The notes beneath the pieces are model-generated. The model ran no database searches, was not told the origin of the DNA, and saw nothing but the letters and a program-made list of their open reading frames with translations. Both the position numbers and the translations under genes were made by a program. A stretch of 10,712 nt of DNA from Promethearchaeota archaeon (GTDB lineage: Archaea; Asgardarchaeota; Lokiarchaeia; Sigynarchaeales; SOKP01): assembly GCA_016839905.1 (NCBI GenBank), contig JAEOTJ010000427.1, positions 1-10,712 of the forward strand, given 5' to 3'. The first letter of the stretch is position 1; each line of letters starts with the position of its first letter. Shown one piece after another: positions 6,031 through 10,712 of the stretch.

Positions 6031-6753
6031 TTATGGATTTGGTTGATATCTGAGAAACTCTGGAATACGTTTACCACACTCGGGGCAAAAGGTTAAACCT
6101 TCATCAATTAATTTATCACATTCCGGACATTTTATCTTTCCCGCAGGAAGGGAACTGCTTCTCGGTGTTACTTGAGTTACACTTGCCACAAAACTTGCTT
6201 CTTCCTTACCGATCCCTTTAGATTTTACTAGGACTATAATTATAGCAATTCCAAATTCTGAAAAAAATGCGATCAATAATAGATTGCCCATTCCTAATAT
6301 AATCTCAATTTTTTCAGAATATTGATCATCATTCCCTAAATTAGTTACTGTTAAATTAAATTCAAATCTCCCTGTTATTGTTGTGAATTTTGGTTTAATT
6401 GTTAATATTATTTTCTGAGTTTTCCCTTTTCCTTCTAATTCTTCGTTATTAGAAACCTCTTTAAAATCTTTTCCACCATTTGAATCCTTTAGTCTGCATA
6501 TAATATTGGCTGTTATATTTGAAGTTATTCTTAATGTCATTTTACCTTCCATCCATATAAACTTAGGAGAACTATTCTCTACAGAGATGTTAGTCATTCC
6601 ATTTTGAGTCAATGTTATTGAAGAGATAGTAATGTTTTTATGATGAGAATTATTATTAATGAGGTTTATTTCCATAAAAATACCAAAAAATATTGGATTT
6701 AATATCATAATAAATAAAATTATGTTTGATTTGTTATTTCTAAAAAATTTCAT
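6031..6753 (-). CDS. Membrane protein with external beta-rich domain and cytoplasmic zinc ribbon
   Basis: A 240-residue protein. A basic N-terminus and hydrophobic stretch (10-30) form a signal peptide or anchor. Residues about 31-150 are beta-strand-like, with alternating Thr/Ile and six N-x-S/T sequons (Asn34, 40, 55, 60, 79, 133), typical of an archaeal glycosylated extracellular domain. A membrane span follows at about 153-177, then a short linker and the zinc ribbon CPEC-x10-CPEC (Cys209, 212, 223, 226), which must lie in the cytoplasm if the topology is right. Similar anchored proteins ending in a zinc ribbon are common in Asgard genomes as I recall, with unknown roles. It lies upstream of the ACT gene on the same strand, 58 bases apart with the corrected ACT start, so the two may share a transcript. 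I do not recognise a named family. Confidence 0.85.
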   Translation of the reverse strand: MKFFRNNKSNIILFIMILNPIFFGIFMEINLINNNSHHKNITISSITLTQNGMTNISVENSSPKFIWMEGKMTLRITSNITANIICRLKDSNGGKDFKEVSNNEELEGKGKTQKIILTIKPKFTTITGRFEFNLTVTNLGNDDQYSEKIEIILGMGNLLLIAFFSEFGIAIIIVLVKSKGIGKEEASFVASVTQVTPRSSSLPAGKIKCPECDKLIDEGLTFCPECGKRIPEFLRYQPNP

Positions 6754-6800
6754 TTAAAAAACACGTCAAAAATCTTTTTTTTTTTTTATTTATTGATTTT

Positions 6801-6810
6801 TAATATATTC
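6801..6810 (-). promoter_or_regulatory. TATA-box candidate for the zinc-ribbon membrane protein
   Basis: GAATATATTA on the minus strand lies about 48-57 bases before the ATG at 6753. A near copy (ATATATTAGA) follows directly upstream. The whole 6754-6899 gap is almost pure A/T with a 13-T run (6775-6787), so this is one of several possible elements. No RNA gene or further reading frame is evident in the gap. Confidence 0.3.
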
Positions 6811-6899
6811 TCTAATATATTTAATAATTTTTTTTAATTTAATTATTAAATAAAATTATATTGCATAGAGTAAAATTCCAATTGAATAGTTTAAATAAC

Positions 6900-7850
6900 T
6901 CATAAAATATCAATTGATTCTTTTCCCTCATTTATTTTTAAGACTTGATTTTGGATAATTTTTCCTATTACACTTGCTTCTAATCCCTGATTATTAAATA
7001 CTTTAATTATTGAGTCACAATTATTTTCTGGAGCAGTTAAAATAAAGGATGAGGTTAAATACATTTGAACAAACATTTCTAACGAATAATTAAGTTCTAT
7101 TAATAGTTGAGGCATTTTAATTTTATTTATATTCACATTGGCACCTACTTCGGAATATCTGATTAATTGAAGTATGGTGCCAAAAATTCCTCCATTTGAA
7201 ATATCTTTTGAAGTGTTAGCAAGATGTTTTTCAGCAATAATTTTCATTGATTTTCTTTTTCTTAATACTTCTTCAGAATTTTTAAATGTCACGGTGTCCC
7301 AATACATTTTATTAGCTTTTGCTATTTTTCCCTCAAAATCAACAACTAATATAATATTATCGTTTATTTTTGCATTTCCCGCTGAAAGATAATTCTCTTT
7401 TTTAATTTCTCCAATCATTGTAGAGCTCAATTCATAACACTTACTACGAATACTCGTATGTCCCCTAATAATTGGTACTTGAAATAAATTAGAACCTTTA
7501 ATTACTCCTTCTATCACTTTTTTACAAATTTCAATATCTTTAAAAGAGATGATTATTGTTGCTGCGAGGGGTGTCCCACCGCACGCATAAATATCATCTA
7601 CACCTACTAAAATCGAGCTAAAACCTGCACCAAAAGGATAATTTTCTATATAACTTGTTTTTATTCTATCTGTTGTACATAGAATATATTTATCAGAGTT
7701 TTCAATAGTTGCAGAATCTTCGCCAATATCAGTAAATATTCTAGAACTTTTGTATGAATTTGAATTAATAAATTGAACAATAGGCTTAATTTCCTTCTTT
7801 TCAATGATATTTTTATTTTTTCGAATACCTTCTGCTATAGTTTTTAACAT
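6900..7850 (-). CDS. AIR-synthase-related protein, methanogenesis-marker-2/sll0787-like
   Basis: This 316-residue protein belongs to the PurM/SelD/HypE/ThiL ATP-binding fold. The acidic nucleotide/metal loop is GEDSATI (43-49, in place of GDDAA). Other conserved blocks are GVDDIYACGGTPLAA (83-97), VPIIRGHT (125-132, in place of GGHT), YWDTVTFKNSEEVLRKR (183-199), and KDISNGGIFGT (215-225). The last two blocks, with LTAPENN (271-277), agree best with the AIR-synthase-like group that includes methanogenesis marker protein 2 and the cyanobacterial sll0787 type. These are not purine-pathway PurM proteins, and their reaction is not established. Residues 1-30 are a divergent N-terminal helix. Ser46 replaces the second Asp of the usual DD pair, so ATP/metal binding may differ. 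The gene is divergent from the three-part GTPase, 84 bases apart. It shares its strand with MtrH but is separated from it by that GTPase. Confidence 0.85.
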   Translation of the reverse strand: MLKTIAEGIRKNKNIIEKKEIKPIVQFINSNSYKSSRIFTDIGEDSATIENSDKYILCTTDRIKTSYIENYPFGAGFSSILVGVDDIYACGGTPLAATIIISFKDIEICKKVIEGVIKGSNLFQVPIIRGHTSIRSKCYELSSTMIGEIKKENYLSAGNAKINDNIILVVDFEGKIAKANKMYWDTVTFKNSEEVLRKRKSMKIIAEKHLANTSKDISNGGIFGTILQLIRYSEVGANVNINKIKMPQLLIELNYSLEMFVQMYLTSSFILTAPENNCDSIIKVFNNQGLEASVIGKIIQNQVLKINEGKESIDIL

Positions 7851-7934
7851 ATATTAAATTAAAATAAAAATATTAATTTGAATTTTCTTTAAAATTATGT
7901 ATTGAAATAAAATTATAAAAATGAAATTAAAATT
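7851..7934. promoter_or_regulatory. Divergent promoter region between the AIR-synthase-like gene and the three-part GTPase
   Basis: These 84 bases are almost entirely A and T and must hold promoters for both directions. Possible TATA elements are AAATTATAAAA (about 7910-7920, +) and AATTAATATTTTT (about 7866-7878, -). An ATG at 7921 is out of frame with the GTPase. No Shine-Dalgarno sequence or clear operator is seen. Confidence 0.35.
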
Positions 7935-9455
7935 ATGGAAGATTTACTTAATTCCTCATTAATTAGCGGATTATTGCTAAGCACATATGATAAGTTTGGA
8001 CCTCAACCAAAATACATCTTTCCAAGAGAGATTGAAGAAGAAGAATTTAAAAAATTAAAAAAACAAGGAGAAAAAAATATTGGATTAACTTTACGGGATT
8101 ATATTCAAATTTCAATTAAAAATTTAAGTTTAATGCATGGTGATAATCCATTTACTGAAAATAATTATTCATTAGAAATTAAACATTCTGGTATTTTACC
8201 TTATCCTGATTTTAACTTAACTTCACTTTCTTATTTTCGTTTTCTAAAAACTAACTTTAAAAAAAAACCCCTTCCTATAGTTCTTTCTATTCTAGTTGAC
8301 GAGAATAGCAGAAGTTATCTCTATAATAATGTTAATAAAATTAATCACTTAATTGATGAATTTTTTGAGAAATTTAAAAATGAAATTTTAGAAGAATTTA
8401 TTCCTCAAGATTTAATTGAGCCAGTTTTCCGAGATATACTTTTGAAATTAATAGATTTGGAAAAAAGACCATATACTCCCATTATAAATAAAAGAAAACT
8501 AAAAATTGTATTTGCTGGTTTAGATGATTCAGGAAAGACCTCATATTTATTATCAGTAGATCGAAAATATTCTAAATTAATAGGTTTAAAACCAACTCGT
8601 GGAGCAAATCTTAGTTCCATAGAAGCCCTTGGTGCGACTATTTTTTTATGGGATTTAGGAGGTCAAACAAGTTTAAGAGAAAAAATTCTTGAAAAACCCC
8701 AAATATATTTATATGAGGCTGATTTGGTTTATTATTTTATAGATGTAATAAATAAGGATAGATTTAATGAAAGTTTCAAATATCTTAATCGCATCTTAGA
8801 AAAAATTAAGGAATATAATCAAAAAACCCCATTAATAATAATTCTATCAAAGGGAGATTCTGATATTTTAGATTCTAATGAAATCAATGAGAATGTAAAA
8901 ATTATAAAATCAAAAATAAAAGAAATAAATTTAGAAGAAGAACCTGAAATTTTTATTACTAGCATTTTCTCAATTTTCAGTATTTTAAAATCATTTTCTT
9001 CTGGAATTTCTAAATTAAGTCCCAATAGAAAATTAATTAATTATAAACTTAAAAATTTTTCAGAACGATCAGGGATTCTTTTAACACTCATAGTAAATAA
9101 TGATGGTTTAGTAATAGCAGATTTTTCTTCAAATGAAGTAAAAGAATTAACAGAATTAAATATTTCGGAATTATATGATGGTGATGAAAAGAATATTCGA
9201 AATATTTTTGAAATAACTGCACCTCAATTTACGATGTTATATAAAATCTTTGCTAAATTCAAGACCCTACAAGAGGATGAGGCAATGTATGATATTGCTA
9301 ACTCTACAGTATTATTTAAAAAGGTACGAATCTCTGATCAGTCAATGTTTTTCTTATTTTTATTGGATGATGAGAAAAAAATAGAAAAAATCAATAAAAA
9401 TCTACCTAGTTTTTTGAATGAAGTGAGTGATTTGGTTATGAGATATCTCTCTTAA
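7935..9455 (+). CDS. Three-part Arf/Rag-like GTPase: N-terminal longin-like domain, G domain, C-terminal roadblock/longin-like domain
   Basis: A 506-residue cytoplasmic protein. Residues about 8-150 form an alpha/beta domain (ISGLLLSTYDKFGPQPKYIFP at the start, LPIVLSILVDE near 113-123), which I read as longin-like. Residues about 188-365 are a G domain: P-loop AGLDDSGKTS (194-203), switch I PTRGAN (220-225, Thr221), G3 WDLGGQ (239-244, catalytic-type Gln244 kept), G4 LSKGD (304-308) in place of NKxD, and G5 about TS (342-343). The Gly-Gly-Gln form and the PTxGxN switch are Arf-like. The phrase LGATIFLWDLGGQ also recalls Gtr/Rag GTPases. Residues about 379-506 begin GILLTLIVNNDGLVIADFS, the usual entry of a roadblock/LC7-type domain, and end in a helix. 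A G domain followed by a roadblock domain is the Rag/Gtr arrangement that forms dimers in eukaryotes. The extra N-terminal domain differs from Rag. The 3' end overlaps MtrH by four bases. Confidence 0.88.
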   Translation: MEDLLNSSLISGLLLSTYDKFGPQPKYIFPREIEEEEFKKLKKQGEKNIGLTLRDYIQISIKNLSLMHGDNPFTENNYSLEIKHSGILPYPDFNLTSLSYFRFLKTNFKKKPLPIVLSILVDENSRSYLYNNVNKINHLIDEFFEKFKNEILEEFIPQDLIEPVFRDILLKLIDLEKRPYTPIINKRKLKIVFAGLDDSGKTSYLLSVDRKYSKLIGLKPTRGANLSSIEALGATIFLWDLGGQTSLREKILEKPQIYLYEADLVYYFIDVINKDRFNESFKYLNRILEKIKEYNQKTPLIIILSKGDSDILDSNEINENVKIIKSKIKEINLEEEPEIFITSIFSIFSILKSFSSGISKLSPNRKLINYKLKNFSERSGILLTLIVNNDGLVIADFSSNEVKELTELNISELYDGDEKNIRNIFEITAPQFTMLYKIFAKFKTLQEDEAMYDIANSTVLFKKVRISDQSMFFLFLLDDEKKIEKINKNLPSFLNEVSDLVMRYLS

Positions 9456-10357
9456 AATATTTTTTTTAATGGTGTTTTATCTGATATTGGTTTTCGCATA
9501 ATTCGTTTACGATAGTATGAATTTAAAGCAGATATTAATGAAATTGAAGGAACTACGCATTTAGCGAATTTTACAGGACCAAATAGAATAAAATCACTCC
9601 CCGCATCTGCACAATTTGTCATTAAAGAAGCAATCGCTCCACATCTAGCAGAATCTCCATATTTTTTAACAAAACTCCATCCATATATTGCATTTGCAGG
9701 GGCGTATCCCGTAGGTAATCCTAATTCACTTTTTATCAATTTAGTAGTTTCCACATTTATACCTATTGATGTTAAATCTAAGACGGCTGAATCTACAATG
9801 TTATTTTTAATATTAGCTTTTTCTGCCGCTGGTATTAACTTATTTTTTAAGAGATCCAATTTTTTTTGAGGAAATATCGCTCGATTCCCAAAGGTTAGTA
9901 AAACCGCATTTTTAACCCCAATTTCTTTTAATTTAATAAGACTTTCCTCATTAGTATTTTCATCAATGCTATTTAAAATTGCTCTATCAAGTAGTCCTAT
10001 TTCTTTTAAACCTTCCATTGCGGGAATTCTGCTTGAATCATTTAAACCATCAACTAAAAAGGGACAATCAACAATACCTGCTACATATTCACACTCTTTA
10101 ATGAGTGCATCGGGATATCCTCCCACGACATCAACTATGGCTTGCATTCCACTCTCTTCAATCACGCTAATGAAATCATTTAATTCTTGTTCAACAATCT
10201 TTTCATCAAACCTTCCAGTTTTCTCGTCCAATAACGCTGGATGTTTATCATAAAAGACGGTTCCAACTAAGACAATTGGATTCACGCCTGGTTGGCCACC
10301 GATTTTAATATCTCCAATTTCAACTACTTTTTGTTCCTTTTCAAAATTTAACATCAT
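9452..10357 (-). CDS. mtrH: MtrH-like methyltransferase (tetrahydromethanopterin S-methyltransferase subunit H family)
   Basis: In methanogens, MtrH moves the methyl group between methyl-tetrahydromethanopterin and the corrinoid of MtrA. Homologues outside methanogens work with other corrinoid proteins. This 301-residue protein carries the family's N-terminal signature EIGDIKIGGQPGVNPIVLVG (13-32) and FYDKHPALLDEKTGRFD (35-51), followed by a TIM-barrel pattern. Its blocks include VDVVGGYPDALIK, CPFLVDGLNDSSRI, LDRAILNSI, VLLTFG, NIVDSAVLDLTSIG and LPTGYAPANA. Length is close to normal (about 300-320). No MtrA-G or recognisable corrinoid protein is encoded in the window, so it is probably a stand-alone form. 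Start: ATG 10357 has a Shine-Dalgarno-like AAAAGGATG six bases upstream and a second ATG directly after it; an alternative TATA-like GAGAATATAA is at 10381-10390. The upstream winged-helix gene ends 48 bases before it on the same strand, which suggests possible co-transcription. Confidence 0.93.
   Translation of the reverse strand: MMLNFEKEQKVVEIGDIKIGGQPGVNPIVLVGTVFYDKHPALLDEKTGRFDEKIVEQELNDFISVIEESGMQAIVDVVGGYPDALIKECEYVAGIVDCPFLVDGLNDSSRIPAMEGLKEIGLLDRAILNSIDENTNEESLIKLKEIGVKNAVLLTFGNRAIFPQKKLDLLKNKLIPAAEKANIKNNIVDSAVLDLTSIGINVETTKLIKSELGLPTGYAPANAIYGWSFVKKYGDSARCGAIASLMTNCADAGSDFILFGPVKFAKCVVPSISLISALNSYYRKRIMRKPISDKTPLKKIF
9460..9467 (+). terminator. Oligo-T terminator candidate after the three-part GTPase
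   Basis: Eight T lie five bases after the stop at 9453-9455. On the other strand the same bases encode the Lys-Lys-Ile near the MtrH C-terminus. In the reverse direction, the A-rich Lys codons of the GTPase at about 9374-9398 give T-runs on the minus strand some 55-80 bases past the MtrH stop, and could end that transcript. Confidence 0.4.
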
Positions 10358-10405
10358 ATTTCATCCTTTTAATTTTTAGATTATATTCTCAGTTATTATT
10401 TAGGA

Positions 10406-10712
10406 TTATTTTTGATTCTTTACATTCTTTTTTACTTCTGCTTTTTTTACAAATTTCTTTTCTATTGCATCTAATAAATCAGATTCTTTATCAGCTGTAA
10501 AATGTAAGTATTGCTTGTCGATTGAAAAACCATACTCCTCCGCCATTTTTGGAAACTTCTCTAAAAATATCTCTTTATTCATTCCTAAATATTTTCTAAT
10601 TAGATTAAGGTCAATTTCTTTTGAACTTTTTATTGCTTGTATCAACGTTTCTTTTCTTTTTACTTTTATAGGCTCGCTTACAAGAGTTCCCGCATAAATA
10701 ATTGAAATAATA
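10406..10712 (-). CDS. C-terminal part of a winged-helix-like protein, N-terminus beyond window
   Basis: The frame ending at 10406 stays open to the right edge, giving about 101 visible codons. A TTG at 10645 could serve as a start, but 22 further in-frame codons upstream look like protein (ending IISIIYAGTLVSEPIKVKRK), so I treat the gene as cut by the window edge. The visible part starts hydrophobic (possible end of a membrane span or a beta strand), then a basic linker. It continues with LIQAIKSSKEIDLNLIRKYL, EIFLEKFPKMAEEYGFSI and DKQYLHFTA, the helix-helix-helix-wing order of a winged-helix or PCI-like domain, and ends in a Lys-rich tail. It may bind DNA or mediate protein contacts. It lies upstream of MtrH on the same strand. 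The family name is not recognised. Confidence 0.7.
   Translation of the reverse strand, partial: IISIIYAGTLVSEPIKVKRKETLIQAIKSSKEIDLNLIRKYLGMNKEIFLEKFPKMAEEYGFSIDKQYLHFTADKESDLLDAIEKKFVKKAEVKKNVKNQK

Noticed and set aside
6775..6787. Run of 13 T as a terminator
   Set aside because: It is T-rich on the + strand, but both flanking genes are transcribed on the minus strand, where it is an A-run; there is no + strand gene for it to end.
9440..9449. Palindrome GAGATATCTC as an operator or attachment site
   Set aside because: It lies within the coding end of the GTPase gene, is only 10 bases long, and can arise by chance in AT-rich DNA.
7935..9455. Possible fusion artefact or frameshift joining separate genes
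   Set aside because: The frame is continuous over 506 codons, the composition is even, and the domain order is plausible for Asgard proteins.
9966..10253. Open + strand frame of 95 codons inside mtrH
   Set aside because: It is antisense to conserved MtrH motifs and has no recognisable product.

Overview
This is a strongly AT-rich, gene-dense archaeal window. It most likely comes from an Asgard archaeon of the Lokiarchaeia type. The evidence is a Ras/Rab-type small GTPase of the kind abundant in those genomes (1232-1765), a three-part Arf/Rag-like GTPase with a roadblock/longin-like C-terminal domain (7935-9455), an MtrH homologue (9452-10357), an archaeal ACT regulator plus homoserine dehydrogenase, and archaeal-style TATA elements close to the start codons. 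This assignment comes from reading protein motifs, not from a database search.

Layout. Positions 1-1008 (-) hold the N-terminal 336 codons of an unrecognised charged, helical protein that runs off the left edge. It is divergent from the small GTPase, across a 223-base gap with a 15-base tandem repeat and a TATA-plus-palindrome element. A TIGR00725/LOG-family gene (1772-2305, -) converges on the GTPase. A GT87-like multi-membrane-span protein follows (2474-3418, +) and converges on homoserine dehydrogenase (3415-4449, -). A two-gene + strand module, a small basic protein (4598-4840) and a nucleotidyltransferase (4844-5473), separates homoserine dehydrogenase from its predicted ACT-domain regulator (5481-5972, -). 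Upstream of the regulator on the same strand is a membrane protein with a cytoplasmic zinc ribbon (6031-6753, -). Next come an AIR-synthase-related protein of the methanogenesis-marker-2/sll0787 type (6900-7850, -), the three-part GTPase (+), MtrH (-), and the C-terminal end of a winged-helix-like protein that runs off the right edge (10406-10712, -).

How the genes work together. Homoserine dehydrogenase and the ACT protein form an enzyme/allosteric-regulator pair of threonine/methionine synthesis, split by the nucleotidyltransferase module. MtrH points to corrinoid-linked methyl transfer with tetrahydropterin as methyl carrier, but no other Mtr subunit is in view. The two GTPases belong to the Asgard repertoire of eukaryote-like signalling proteins. 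The four convergent gene junctions are extremely tight (gaps of 6 and 7 bases, and two 4-base overlaps). In both overlaps the stop codons of the two genes share one TTAA. No tRNA, rRNA, CRISPR array, transposase or long repeat was seen, and no gap between genes exceeds about 225 bases.
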